Counted from the first letter of the stretch, positions 1 through 13,046 are shown. The stretch: 64,000 nucleotides of DNA from Mesocentrotus franciscanus (GCA_037976565.1 CP137685.1:21471032-21535031); one strand, 5' to 3'. Numbers and translations are program-made. Notes: generated by a model not told the origin, from the sequence alone.

Positions 1-74
1 CTGAATGACCCTGTAATAGATAGGTCATCCTACATGCCATCTGATGTACTAATGATGATTAATATCTAGTACTT

Positions 75-162
75 CATATCGTCTGTTCAGAGCCAGAAAG
101 GCATTGACTCTGTGTTAAAAGTATATGAGGTAGTGCCCTTCTGGCTCCAAACAGACTATATG
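75..162. mobile_element. MITE family A copy 1 (about 90-bp palindrome)
   Basis: The arms are catatcgtctgttcagagcc at the left and ggctccaaacagactatatg at the right, with internal ttaactc/gagtta-like sequence. It is one of at least ten copies in the window and has no coding capacity. Confidence 0.8.
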
Positions 163-208
163 TAAGGTCATTAGGACAGAGTCATATTCATACGTGTTTG
201 AGTGTACT

Positions 209-500
209 GGGGGGTGTTTCACAAAGACTAAGATCGACTTTAAGTTGGACTTACTATGGCAGGCCGTTCATGCCACTGTTTGCTCTTACCATTTACTGGC
301 ATTGGTCTCTGAAGGGACGTATAAAATCGTGGTCACAAATCTACAGAATTTACATTTTTTGATAGTTCATTATTGAAAGAAAAAATATTATCTAAAGATC
401 ATAAATGAGAGACCAATAGCGAGAGCAACCAGTGGCATGAATGGCCTGCCATAGTCAAGTCCAACTTAAAGTCAATCTTAGTCTTTGTGAAACACCTCTC
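209..500. mobile_element. Inverted-repeat element B copy 1
   Basis: It begins ggggggtgtttcacaaagac and ends gtctttgtgaaacacctctc. The inner arms (gatcgactttaagttggact and agtccaacttaaagtcaatc) extend the terminal repeat, and catgccactg/cagtggcatg pair further in. It has no credible protein. Confidence 0.85.
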
Positions 501-1283
501 AGGTCCATGGCATTAACATGTACACTTTTGAATCCCATTTTTATTCCCCTACATTACACTTGCCAAACAGGTCGATTTTAAAATTTACATGGCTTGCTTA
601 ACTATTATAAAAGCATAAAATCTATAAGATATGGGTCCATATAAAACAACATTGATACTAATTTTAAGTTCTGGAAATAGAATTGCTTTTCGAGACAAAC
701 TAGCTTTTAATTCAGTAATTATAATTTGTTTATCATGCAGTAGATTGGTTGTTTGGACAAACAAAAGGTACACATTTCAAACAAAAAATGAGAGAATAAA
801 TTCAATACTGCCATCTACTTCAGATACAACAGATGATATGGCTTTTAAACACCATGCTAACATTATTGGATATTAATGGGACTAAAGAGATAAAATGACC
901 ACAAATTTTGAACAGAATGTGCACATTGTGCAGATAAATTCAAATGATAGGTTCAATTCATCCATTCATTCTTGTGATTAAAACACTCGGATAACAAGTT
1001 AAAATACAACCGAGACATTCTTCCGACAAAACACATCAGGCAAACTATTTTCAAAGAAAATAGGTGAGAAACGATGATTTCTGAATTGACAGATAACAAG
1101 TTTTCAACAAAATACAGGCATTAAACAAATCCATACATGATTTGATTTTGAAAAAAAGGAAAATGCAAAATAACAAAAGTAAAGAAGGCATGAAAATTAT
1201 TTCCGTCCTCACATCGAGTCGAAACTTTGTTATATTACATATACTGAGATAACTGGAAGTTTATAGGCAAAGGGGATTCCCCC
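501..1283. other. No gene recognised
   Basis: AT-rich sequence. Overlapping ORFs on both strands at 585-876 resemble nothing I can name. Confidence 0.5.
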
Positions 1284-2252
1284 TAAAGGCTCGTTTAGAT
1301 ATGACGCGGCAAAACCGAGCGGTAGTTTTATGACAATGTAAAATGTAATAGGCTTCACATTTCTTTATCTTAAAGGGCAAGTCCACTCCAAAAAAACTTC
1401 TTTCAATAGAAGCAGAAAAATCAAACCAATCAAAAAAAGTTTTGAGCAAAATCGGATAACTAATAAGAAAGTTATGAATTTTAATGACATGAAAAACTTT
1501 GAAAATCACTACACAAATTGGCAACTCACTCATGAGTCTGTGACGTCATTGCCTCTCTATCCACTAATTGTTTTCTTCGTGTTGATAATATAAATTTCCA
1601 ATTTTCCCCCTATTAATCTTATTTCCTCACACCAGCATCCAAGTTATGTTGATAGTTATATGTTTTTGTGAGGACGCACTAATATAGAGTAATTTTTTTC
1701 AGTTAAATCATGAAAAATATGAATTTTGATAAACTATTTATATAAAAATCAATGATTATGAATATACAATATTCAGAAAATAGTATCAATTCTTCAAAGT
1801 TCATAAAAGATTTTGTGAGATGTCATGCATGCAAAATGATACAAATCATATAATCTGGGCAAAGGCATGGGAAATCAAGTTTTGGGGAAAAAAGGGAAAT
1901 TAATGGGATAAAAATATATAAAGCAATTGATAAATAGTGAGGCAATGATGTCAGAAACTGATAACCAAATTGGAAATTTGTGCAGTGTTTTCCTAAGTTC
2001 CATAGTTTTTTATACTTTTAAAAAAATTCATGACTGTCTTATTAGTTATCCGATAGTACTCAAATTTTGTTTGCTCTGTTTCTCTTGTTTTTCTGCATTA
2101 TTAAAAGCAAATTATTTTTGGAGTGGACTTAGCCTTTAAACACACGAGTTCAGTGAATACGTTGCACGCACTTGCCATTAATTTACATGCTAAACAACTG
2201 TGGCAGCTATCTATACAGTGGTTTACCGAGCCAAATCTGAACAAGCCTATAG
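1284..2252. mobile_element. Outer inverted-repeat element D copy 1, interrupted
   Basis: The left part (1284-1369) begins aaaggctcgtttagatatga and gcggcaaaacc; the right part (2140-2252) ends accgagccaaatctgaacaa and gcctat. It matches the outer parts of 18808-19563, where a different element sits inside. Element DI occupies 1370-2139. Confidence 0.75.
1370..2139. mobile_element. TTAA-type element DI copy 1, nested in D
   Basis: It is bounded by ttaaagggcaagtccactcc and ggagtggacttagcctttaa. The long arms carry aaatcggataactaataaga and its complement. TTAA at each end fits a piggyBac-like target site (inference). Confidence 0.8.
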
Positions 2253-2919
2253 TCCCTCCCAATATATACTGCGTGATGAATTGTTATTAAAAGCATACAA
2301 TTTTGCAGAAATCTTTTACATCAGTATATTCATTTTCACATGACTGTGAGTAATATGTATTTTGATTGTCATAGAATAATAATAATAATAATGATAATAA
2401 ACCATTCTCTTATTAGAAAAAGAAAAGAAAAGAAAAGCAAAGAGAAAATAGGTTACTGAGTTCCTTTTATCTTTTTCATAACAACTACTTGTCTAAAAAG
2501 GAGATTTGGTAACGATTACATCAGGCAAGGATAAGGGCTACTTTGAACAGGTTTGAATGTAAGACTAGCCTCTATATTTTTTGTTAAAGTGCATCAACCA
2601 TATAACCACAGTTTTCTGATAAATCCTCCATTTTGTAGAATGTACGGTATCCATCAAGTCACAAATCATACTTTCTGCAAAGATAAATCAAAGGTAACGG
2701 CAATTAAGCAACTGATACATGAACTTTTATAAGAACACACTGGTGTCTGGATACAAGACTAAGTGTAGGTTCATATAACATGGGGTAGAACACTGCAGGC
2801 AGATATCGATAGATAAAATCAAATCAACAAATCACATCCAATGCCATAACACTCCAGGCTTTGAGGGTAATCAAAGTCAATGAATATCATGCCATATTTA
2901 CTTTGTTGTAGCCGTAGAT

Positions 2920-3360
2920 GAACCCAGGCGAAGCAGAAACATGATGATGAAGGCGACGCCAACGACGCTCACTACGAGCTATACACGCGGGAAAACAAAC
3001 TGGCTATCCAATTAACCCCTATCCTGGCGGACAAGACAGTAGCCCCTTTCCTTGGCAGCCATGTTTAGAATGTTAGGGTTCACAAAACAGGCAGCAGGCA
3101 ACATCTTGAGCTCGTCGTCCCGCTGCTTTCAATTTTTTCGCCACTCCATCGCTCCCCCCTCACCCTCCATATCAATCCAACATGGCCAATTTGAGCTCTC
3201 AAGGAGCATCTTAGGCCGTCAATCACCATCCGCATACCAATCTACCCTAGGGGCCAACATCATTAAACTCAATTTCAATGGCATCAGCTTTTCCTCATCT
3301 TTTCCCCATGACCTACATATCTACACCACCATATCATCACTGAGTCTCACAAGGGCTTGA
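2920..3360 (+). other. CpG-richer patch with uncharacterised 102-codon ORF
   Basis: The DNA at 2920-3160 is visibly richer in CG dinucleotides than its surroundings. On the plus strand an ORF at 3052-3360 starts MAAMFRMLGFTKQAAGNIL and continues with a Ser/Arg-rich stretch (SSSSRCFQFFR) that looks like a mitochondrial presequence. The rest matches no family I know. On the minus strand, 2993-2913 reads a hydrophobic stretch VVSVVGVAFIIMFLLRLG shortly before a stop, preceded by a possible tatag acceptor; it could be a tail-anchored protein's last exon. Neither is proven, and they overlap only in the patch. It could mark the promoter or end of a neighbouring gene. Confidence 0.2.
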
Positions 3361-6300
3361 TCTAGTCATAAGGGGCCCCTTAAGTGCTGGGGGAATGACC
3401 GACCAAAAGGGGGACTCTGATACATTATATGCTCATCTTTCAAAATATGAGCTTGTATCATGGTTTCAACTTCCAATTTGGATCAGGTGTCTTTCAAGAC
3501 AATTGCACAATCATCATACTGTTGTCAAGAAATCTCATCATGCCTCGATCAGACACACAACTCAATTTACAGAGGTCACATTTCCTTACGACACATAACG
3601 GCATGGAGCTACACTGTGCGGTAATGTTCCACTTAAAGATAAATTACTGCGAATGAACTCAAAAGAGAGAATCCATAATGTTTCTATATAAATATGCATC
3701 AAATGTATCATGAATTTATAAAAGACAAAGGAAAAGGGCTAGATATTTGAATTCCCTTTTTGCAATTGCACAGGCAGTCCTTTTGCTAACAAAGGAGGCA
3801 AGAAGTGTGAAATGCTTCTACATGTACATGTATATCTAAATGACATGAAAAGGTGTATTGAAACTCCTCTCTCTTGAGCGCCTTCTCTTTCGGAAGAGAT
3901 TTGTTAAGAAAGCCATCTTCGGAACAGAGGGGAAAAGTTCCTTTCGCTTTGAAGAAACCTCTCCACCTCTGGGGATAAAACTGTTGATTGATGGGTTGTG
4001 TAAGATAACTCATTTGAGAAACCCTAGATGCATAATCAACGAGGTTATACCATGAGAGCATCGTCACTGGACTCAAACTCACACACAGAGGGCAGCATGC
4101 ACATTCTGCACACAGATGTTGTAGAGTTTGACGATGTTCGATAATCTTCTCACTTGGAATGTTAAGGAACAGTTGTGTCCATAACTGATTCAAGATCATA
4201 ACATTCTTTACGCATTTTGATTAAAACGAAACATGATAGTAACATGATTCTGTATTTCTGTCTCAGGGTAGGCTTTGTATTTTTCTAAAAGTAATCACCA
4301 GAAGCAATTGATAAATTAAAGGTATATGGAACAGCACTTGTTATTTATTTGTAAATCTTATCAGAAGTCTAAAGGAAAACATAGACATGCTCCTAAAGAA
4401 AAACTTGAGGAACAAGACTTTAAAGATAAAGTTGAGTTCTGGTCATGCGATTGCATTGCGAAAGAAACGTTGTAGAATCGATCAGAAAAGGTTGATCATC
4501 TAGCATATAAGTATTGGTGTGTACTGCAAGGTTCTGGAATCATCAAAATGACAAGAAATTTGGCCCAGTCTTGGTAAAGTTACAGCACTGTACACAGAAA
4601 GATGTATATGGGACTACATGAACATGTGGCATAAAAATCCGTCCCCGATTTTTATGATGTTACATGCCATATTTAGAATATGAAGGCATTTGAAGAGCCA
4701 TGCTTTTCAGAGAACATTTTTTTATCTGATGTTCTTCCACATTTGCATAAAACTATGATGACGCTCACAAATTATTTTTCGCCTCTTCCCAGAACTCAAC
4801 CTTCTCTTTAAGGCCTACCCAACATACTAGTTATTAGAGTATACCGGTAGGTGTCTTTAATGAGCACCCTTGCAGTCTGACACAAAAATTTTGTCTCAAA
4901 GCAATGAGACATCCTGTTTCCAAGGCCTATCTTCTATTACCTCTTAGGCTGTATGATCTCCTAAATGCTATATTTCTCGGAAAGAATTTTCAGTTTCTAC
5001 CAAAAAGGACACGTTCTATACAGGCACAAACGGAATTGGGAAATACACAAAGGATCTCTACAAATTACAAGAACAATAAGTTACACAGATCATATGACAC
5101 ATGCCAGACTGAGCAATACAGACATTTCTTTGCAACGTCTTACAACCATCATAAGTCATCCATCAAACCAGCATTCGGGGCAATGCCATGTGTTTTTTTG
5201 TTTTTTTTAAATAATTATTTCGTCTACAAAATCTACTTTCGCTGATTTTTCTTTGGAATTTTAAAATGGTTTGACTTCTACACTACAATGAAGCTTGTGA
5301 GTGCCAAATATTTCATTTGCACAGGCACAGCAGCGTAAAAAGTAAGCCAATTTAAGTTGATTGGATCATGACTGGATTAGAGTAAGAGGAGATTAACTAT
5401 TCTCCTCTGACGGATAAACAGCATTGTGCTCTCAAAGGAAACACTAAAGAACAAAACAAACAAAATAATAATAAATAATAATTGAGAAACGTCTTTTAGA
5501 GAGAGTGTATAGAAAAGGCTCATAGAGCTGTACATATTCCAAGTAGAATTCAAGTAGAATTGCCCCAAATAGTAAAATAAAATGGAAATAAACAGAAAAT
5601 AATTGAATACGCCTCTTTATTTGGCTATATGGAGAACAAAGGTTTTTTACAGTGTCAATGTTACATCGTAGACATTGAGTTAATATCAACAAATTTCATT
5701 CAAGAAGTTTTCTTTTTCTCAAGTTTGAGAAAATTTTCTTCATAGCTCCTCCACGCTTCATGAACAAACCTAATATGGGCTCTAACACTAAAAAGTAATA
5801 TTCACACAATCTGATTCAAAATCAATTTCAATTTATCTGTTTTTTTGTTCTTCTTTTAATAAATTCTAGCTCAATACTCTAATGGAGCTCGAATCTAGTA
5901 TATACAATGATCTAATTATGTCTTCCTGTTATCGTCTTCTAACAGACAATTCTTACGTCTTCGAACCATGATTCTTTAGCTCTCACTTCTAAAGGACTTA
6001 AAAACAGTCTGCTGTTTCAAAACTAAATGAACTGGATTGGTCTTAGTGGTCACGATATGAAAACAAAAAAAATCAAATACTTATATTATTGGACCATATG
6101 CTCCTATTACTACACTAAATGTAAAATCATTTGAAGTCTACATTCAGAAAAAATAGTATCTCCATTGTTCATTTTTTTAACAGAAAAGAAAAAAGAAGAG
6201 ATTTTACGAATTCATGGTACATGTGACTGTGAAGAAATTTGTAACTAGAGAAGGATGGTAATAACATGTCACATAAAATTGTCAGAAGCAAAATTTTGTT

Positions 6301-6831
6301 TTCAAGCGTGAAATTATTCTGCATGGAATAGAAAGTAATACCGGTAGTTACACTACTACTAAGAATAAATACTACTTATGAACCAGACTTACATAGCTAA
6401 ACGATCAAGTAGAGATAATAAATATGATCAAATATAAATAATTTTAAAATACAATTACTTCTTGGATTATACAAGGGTTGGAAATCAGAAAAAAACAAAC
6501 TAATTACCATTCATTGTTTTATAGAATAAATGTAATAATATTCTAAACATGTACATACGTAATATTTAATGAATAATAAACAAAAATGTTATAAACTATA
6601 AATTACTATTTAATAAATAATATATAAATATGTTATAAATAAAGAAGAAATATATAATAAATATACTATTTCATGTACAAGTTTAATGCATAATCATTGC
6701 AAATAGAATGCGATGCATAGATGTTATTTTCTTGGAAGACAATATGCTCATGAATATTCATGGCAAGAATGAGGCTATAAAGTATAAGATTGGATAAAGA
6801 TAGAGTTGCATTCATAAAGATGCAATAAATA
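3361..6831. other. Intergenic, apart from element G copy 1
   Basis: No coherent coding signal. 4812-6831 is very AT-rich with simple AT stretches near 6400-6670. Confidence 0.5.
4419..4811. mobile_element. TTAA-type element G copy 1
   Basis: It starts ttaaagataaagttgagttc and ends agaactcaaccttctctttaa. The left third matches the other G copies (gatcagaaaaggttgatcat, ggtgtgtactgcaaggttct); the middle right is different sequence. Confidence 0.75.
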
Positions 6832-7367
6832 TTAAAGGTACTATGTCCCATTTGCAGGCCAAAAAATTGAAAAGGTTAAATTCCAACGGCATTTGAAAGA
6901 CAATACTAATTTAGAACTTCCCTCAAAACGAAAGGGCTTGAAAATGGCTTTTAGTGGGAAAAAAAACGACCATTAGTTGTCGAATCGACATAAGGGATTG
7001 CAATCACCTAAGTAATAGCCTGATTTTCAGACCCTTTTACCAATTGGTTGTACATTTTGTGCTGCACTAAGATTCAATCAGTTTAATTTTGGCCATTACA
7101 AGTAGTGGGTTATTGATGTAGACCAATGCTCATGAACACGTTACAGCTCATTTTATGTATGTTATTACCAAAGAAAAAAAGATGTCAGTCAGTCACTAAA
7201 TAGTGTCTCACAGTGAAGTCTAGCAGGTAAACAGGTTTCCTTGCATAGTTTGAATACTAGGACACTGCTAATGTTTAAATTTCCCAGGACATAAATGACA
7301 TATTCATAATTCCTGCAAAGGTCTACAGAATTTGATGTTGGCTGCAAAAGGGACATGGTATCTTTAA
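6832..7367. mobile_element. TTAA-type element H copy 1
   Basis: It starts ttaaaggtactatgtcccat and ends gggacatggtatctttaa, with TTAA on both sides. The interior carries attccaacggcatttgaaag and agattcaatcagtttaattt. Confidence 0.85.
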
Positions 7368-9340
7368 TGTATCTACTTGAAATATCTACATGTATAAATG
7401 GTACTGTTAATTCAATTAAAATCAAAATAATATAAATACTCATAATATAAAGCATTCGTTGCCAGCATGCTATAGTGGTAGGTGGGACTGTTCCATTGGG
7501 GCATGTGACAATATCTACAATGCATAAACTAATATAGATCATAACGCAAAATAACTAGCATACTTTGACGATATTGTCATACGTGATATATCCTTTTGAC
7601 TATATTGTGATATATATATGGTTTACAATATCAAGCAGTATCAACTGGCAAAGCATGGCATTCATCAAACGTCGGCAGTGCAGAGATGGCGATATTTCTT
7701 TTGTTGAATGTAGTACATGTAGGTGAGTGTGCGAGGCTGTATTAGGTTTCAGGATATAAAATCTGAGTTGAGAATATATCACAAAGGTGATGAGTGTGTA
7801 TTGTGCTATTCAAGAGATATATGTGTACCGGTACATGTAATCATTCAGACTCAATATAGTTGATGGCTCTTCAGTTCAAGGCAGCACCATTTAAATGTTC
7901 ACCATGGATTATAAAGCGCATTTAACTTGAATACCATATACAAATAATAAAGGACAAAAGGACTAAGTGACACCAAAAAAAAAAAAAAAAAGTGCCAGAT
8001 GCTAGAAATTCACTTGGAACCAACCTATGGGCAAGCAAAATCATATTGCACTAACCCACTTGGGCAAGTAAAGTTAAAATCTGTACCAATGGTATCAAGC
8101 CCCATTAGCCCATTTGGGCGAGTGCAGAATACCAACGTAGTAGCATCTATAGTACAGGTAGAATACCATTTCAAAAGCAGTGTAAATATTGTGCTTCTTT
8201 TTTCGTCATGAAAAAGAAACAATGAAAACAAACGAGTCCAACATAACTTTGATTCAAAATTTGAAATTTGAATACACACATCGTGATCAACAAGCACTGT
8301 TGATACTAATTTGTGATTAACGGCACTCAATCACTTGAACCATAATAAATTTCACAATCGATTTGAAAAAGGAAGCATATGTCCTCCCGACAAATTGTAT
8401 CCACGTTTTTACCTAAATAGTAGCATACATATTGTTTCCTTTTCATTCTTGTGTACTGCAGTAACATAATATGTTGCCTTTATTTATAAAGGGTACAAAA
8501 ACATTGATGATATAAAGTCTAGGAGTCAATGAATATGATCTGAACAAAATCTAAGAACTTCAAAATGGTGGAGGCATTCCTCTTGCATAGTTTCAAAAGT
8601 AATTTTAGGCACAAAACAAAATGGCCAATACCCAACAATATGAACAACAGTGCCTTATTCTTTCACGCATTCATACTCTATCCTTCAGTAATATTTGATA
8701 AATTCAATCCAAGCTGGATTACCTCTTCAGAGCAGAGGACTGACACAAGCGCAACCTCTCTTCAAAATTTTGCTTTCAACATGTATTACTTCACTTTGTT
8801 CATATTCCACCTACTTATTGATCCTGCTGCACCCAAGACTTGTGTACTCTGACAAGTTGAACAAGGAGCTACTACTAGTGCCTATGTTGAATAATGAATG
8901 ATTCATGAACTAGTTTAATATACATGTACCACTGAATAAAAATGTCACACATTGAGCAGCCTTCCCCCTCAGATATCACAACCAAATCTCTCCTGTTTAC
9001 TTTGCAAATATGAAGACTAAAACCTAGTATGGCTGAAGAAGGCAGACACTAACTACAATAGCTTAAACATAGGTCCTAGCATGAATGCACACTTGCTGCT
9101 CTATGGGAGGAAAAATGCAAATATTATGTGCACCTGCTTCAAATCTTTGACACCTTAAATTTGGCAAAAATAAAATTACCCTGTCCACTTGCACCACATC
9201 TCTGATACAGTGCATTACATCCTGAAACCCCACATTCTTAATAAAAATAAATAAAAAAAGAGCCCTTTGCCACCCCCCCCCCCCATCCCCATTTACTACC
9301 CCTTTCTCTTACAGATGGATGTTTAGGCTTTGTTCAAGAC
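7368..9340. other. 3' flank and probable 3' UTR of the PDLIM gene
   Basis: It holds poly-A (7975-7991) and poly-C (9275-9287) runs and no recognisable coding exon. The part nearest 9340 is presumably transcribed. Confidence 0.5.
8479..8484 (-). terminator. Candidate poly(A) signal of the PDLIM gene
   Basis: This is the first AATAAA on the minus strand that I found downstream of the stop at 9341; it would give a 3' UTR of about 0.86 kb. An ATTAAA variant lies near 8914. No transcript evidence is visible, so this is a positional guess. Confidence 0.25.
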
Positions 9341-9405
9341 TTACTGATGCTGGATGCGATTCTTGCAGGACTCACAGTACAGCAACTCATTGATAACAAA
9401 GAATC
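9341..9405 (-). CDS. PDLIM3: PDLIM/ALP terminal exon: end of LIM domain and stop
   Basis: The acceptor is ttttttacccag. The first two bases complete a Gly codon, followed by FFVINELLYCESCKNRIQHQ and a TAA stop (9343-9341). Cys-x2-Cys supplies the last two zinc ligands of LIM finger 2, with 17 residues between the finger-2 Cys pairs. The assembled LIM domain has all eight canonical ligands (C-x2-C-x16-H-x2-C-x2-C-x2-C-x17-C-x2-C). Only six residues follow the last Cys, shorter than the roughly 10-25 residue tail I recall in vertebrate PDLIM1 and PDLIM3. The intron before it is about 3.6 kb. Confidence 0.93.
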
Positions 9406-10296
9406 CTGGGTAAAAAAGGAAAAAAGGAAAAAGAAGAAAATATATATTTTATAAGTGAGTGCCTTGTTAGAATGATAACGGAAAGGAAAACATATAGGCC
9501 CTTATTCTAATAAAATTTAAACCTGACGCCGGGCTTAGTTAGCCTGAGGTCTAAGTTAAAATGTTAAAATGTGATCTTAGATGCGGAGCCAGGTTTAACT
9601 CAATTAGTAGAATACAGATCTGAGTGTTTGGCAGTTGTGAGCATAATAAGGTATCCTCAAAATAGACCTTTTGGAAGAGAATTCATAATTTTTTTTTCCC
9701 CTTGTAAAAAAAATACTTCAATCTTTGTATCATGGAATGCACCATTGATGCATTTGTGAATGAGGATTACATGTATATGTCCATTGTTCATCTCAGTGAG
9801 CTTTTTTATGAAAACTTGCTAAAAATAACCTTTACCTGCTTCTAAACATAATGTCTAAGAGCTGGCTAATTGTCACTTTATAACATCTATTGTCTTGTGT
9901 GATACACTGAAACCATGAACAAGTTTCAATACAGAGGATATTGTTAACCCCTTGCATACTGGAACCGGGTGGTCCCTGTACAAAGCCTATGGGAATTAAA
10001 GAATTCAGGAGTCATCGGGTTCATGTATTTGCTTACTTTCCTTATACAATTTGTATGTATAGCCTGGGTTCCTTACTTTTTTTTCAAACAAAACTTAAAA
10101 TTTAGACATCCGTACATGAATACCGACATTTTTAATTCATTCAGTATTTGTATGAAATCATTACAAAATGATGATAAAATGTAAGTGCATCAAACTTTAT
10201 ATTAAATAAAAACATTTATAAGGTATCTGATACAATAGGTTAAAGTAATATGATAGTACTATGCATTGAAGGTACAATTAATGTATCCAGTTTAAT

Positions 10297-10685
10297 AGAG
10301 TACCGAAGCTGTGACGTCATAAAAATATATTTTTGGAATTTCTCAATTTTTTCTTCATTTTCCGAAAGAGCATCAAAAATAATGTCCAAATGTCGAAAAC
10401 CAATTGAATATGTTAAGTATTGACCGAGATATGACCATCTGAATAAATAGATTTCCTATAGGAACTCAGTGTTATATTGCTCTGGTTCATAACTTTAGGA
10501 GCCAGAGCAATATAACATTGAGTCCCCATAGGCAATCTTTTTATTCAGATGGTCTTATCTCAGCCAATACTTAACCTATTTTTCGATATTTCAACGTTAT
10601 TTTTGGTGGTCTTTCGGAAAATGAAGAAAAAATTGAGAAATTCCAAAAATAGATTTTTGATGACGTCACACTTCACCACTTTATA
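10297..10685. mobile_element. Long palindromic element C copy 1
   Basis: Arms of about 180 bp start at gctgtgacgtcat and end at atgacgtcacacttcacc. The inner arms include cattttccgaaagag and ctttcggaaaatg, and the centre has gagcaatataaca on both sides. It lies in the last PDLIM intron. Confidence 0.85.
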
Positions 10686-11336
10686 GTGCTTTAATGTGTT
10701 ATCCCCATGTAAGCTGAAATTTAAATGTTATGGTGGTTGTTATGATTACAAAAGCTGCATAAGGCAAGATGGAAAGCAACTTTGACAGACTGATTAATCA
10801 ATGAAGCATTATTACGTTTGCTCACTATTTTTATAGTACTTATGAAAGTATTCTATATTGTATTCTGAATTTCATACTTGATGTGGGGCTGTAATCTTAA
10901 ATCTATATCAACTATAAATGATATTTCATAACTCAGCTTTGAACTTGGTTTGACTTATAAGGAAATATGTAGAAAGAAAATGAGTTATTGAAGATAATCC
11001 ACATATGGTGAGACAAAAGATATTACGTGTAGCACGTAGAAGATAGATATTAACTGCATCGTTATTCTTTCAAAACACAATCCATCCTCCAAACAAAAGA
11101 AGAAATAACTATTGAAGATAACAATGCATTTTGCATTTTGGAATAAACAGGCTTTTCAGTGATACCAATGTCAAGTATGATAATATACTAATAAGAGAGA
11201 TATCAATTCTAAAACTTAAATTGCAGAACTGTTTTTTTGAGGGGTTTACATTAATTGACTTAAAAATCAAGTATCGTGATATATGGAATATCAACATATA
11301 TAGAGACTTAAGCAAAATCCTAAGAATACACGCTTT

Positions 11337-12310
11337 TATTCATTATATGATAAAAATAAGAGTGTGTAAGCTGAAGCATGATGTGAGGATATAAACCCTT
11401 TCACCATATTGCATAAAATATTACAAAGTATAAATTTATATGTATAATGAGCTGAAGCAAGATCCCGAGAATATAACCTTTGATAAGAGAATAATAATAA
11501 TTAGTCGTTAAGAGACAGCAATTAATGATGGTTCTGTAATTTTAAAATATGTGAGCGTGTGAGTTGAAGCATAATCGGAGAATATAAACCCTTTCACCGT
11601 ATAAAATAATATATGATATGCGATAAAAACATAAAGCTGAAGCAAGAGTCAGAAAATATAACCTTCAATGAGAGAAAAATAATAAATTAGTCATTAAGAG
11701 AGTAATTAATTAGTGCTTCCGTACATTCTATGATAAATCTGTGAGTGTGTGAGAGAGCTGCAGTATCATCCAGAAGTATATCCTTTCAAAATTTTCAACA
11801 TATCAAATAAAATATGATGATGTACTACATATACATGTATAAGCTGAAGCACGATCCAAATAGTATACTCTTTAATGAGAGAAAAGGAATAATTTGTTAT
11901 CAAATCAATAGCAACAGCAAGTAATAATGGTTCTTTAATTTTATTATGAATATGTGAGTGAGTAAGCATAATCTGAGAAAATAAACCCTTTCACCAAATA
12001 AAATAAAATATGATGATGTGTGATAATCATTAATGTATGAGCTGAAGCAAGAGTCAGAGAAAATAACCTTCAATGAGAGAAAAAGAATAAATTAGTCATT
12101 AAGAGATAGCAATTAATGCTTCCATACATTTTATGATAAATATGTGAGTGTGTGAGCTATATCAAAATCTGAGAATATAAATCCTTTGACCATATTAAAT
12201 AATATATCATTTATGAAACATAAATACATGGCAAGCTGAAGCAAAATCCCGAGAATATACCCTTAAGTGAGAGAAAAAGAATGGTTAGTCATTAAATTAA
12301 TAATGCTTCT
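11337..12310. repeat. Degenerate tandem array, about 195-bp period
   Basis: The landmark gctgaagca recurs at 11451, 11636, 11843, 12041 and 12235. A related half-unit (gtgtgagctgaagcat, aatataaaccctttcacc) alternates with it. The array is AT-rich and lies in the last PDLIM intron. Confidence 0.8.
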
Positions 12311-12960
12311 GTAATAGTTTTTAGACGTTTGTCTTCATATTACCTTCTTCACCATCGTCTGTGGAGTTGGTAACAAAATGGTGAGTAAAAGTTATCTCAA
12401 ATCCACCTTATTACGCTTATTTCTCTTATTTGTAGTATAATTACATAAATGTCTATCTTGAATACCAAAATATAAATGAGGGTAAGTTATGATAACTTAG
12501 TAATTAGTTTTGAAATCTTTTGAAATCTTATGATAATATTCAGTTTTCTATAATAGGTTTTAAAATTTGGATAGAAATGAAAATATTCTACATCTAGACA
12601 AGGTATGAATGCTACAAAAAGGATTGTGAATAATACGAGATCTGTTTCATTTCAATCACAACACTAAAGAATCAATAGAAATTCTCTTTCTTGTATGTGC
12701 TGCATTAGAAATAAATGCAAACCCTGTATTAAAGCCATTCTCTTTTTAATGTCTTGTCGGAATATTTCATTTCTGTTGATCTTCATTAAATTATCAACTG
12801 ATAGGATATTATACAACATTACAGATTCTATGATTGTATAAAACCAAGTGCAACAATCACTATTCTTCTATATCAAATCTCAATTGGTTTTAGTAAAAGT
12901 TTGTTGACCCCATCTGACATTGATGAGGTAATGTTCCTTCTAGTGGTGACCATTTCTCAC

Positions 12961-13046
12961 CTTTATTGCGTAGAGATGAGGCACACGATTCACAGGTGAA
13001 GCAGGTATCATGGAGAGGGTTACCACGCACCTTCACAAATGGACCC
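12961..13046 (-). CDS. PDLIM3: PDLIM/ALP exon: central LIM domain
   Basis: This 86-nt exon lies between the acceptor ttcctgtacag and the donor ataaag|gtgag. Its first G completes the Met codon begun in the previous exon. It reads GPFVKVRGNPLHDTCFTCES, then CASSLRNK. It supplies the ligands H-x2-C of LIM finger 1 and C-x2-C of finger 2, with 16 residues between the second Cys and the His. G-x-F-V-K-x-R is typical of the single LIM domain of ALP/CLP36 proteins. It ends in phase 1. It is flanked on both sides by introns carrying repeats: a SINE-like unit at 13.1-13.5 kb and a tandem array at 11.3-12.3 kb. Confidence 0.94.
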
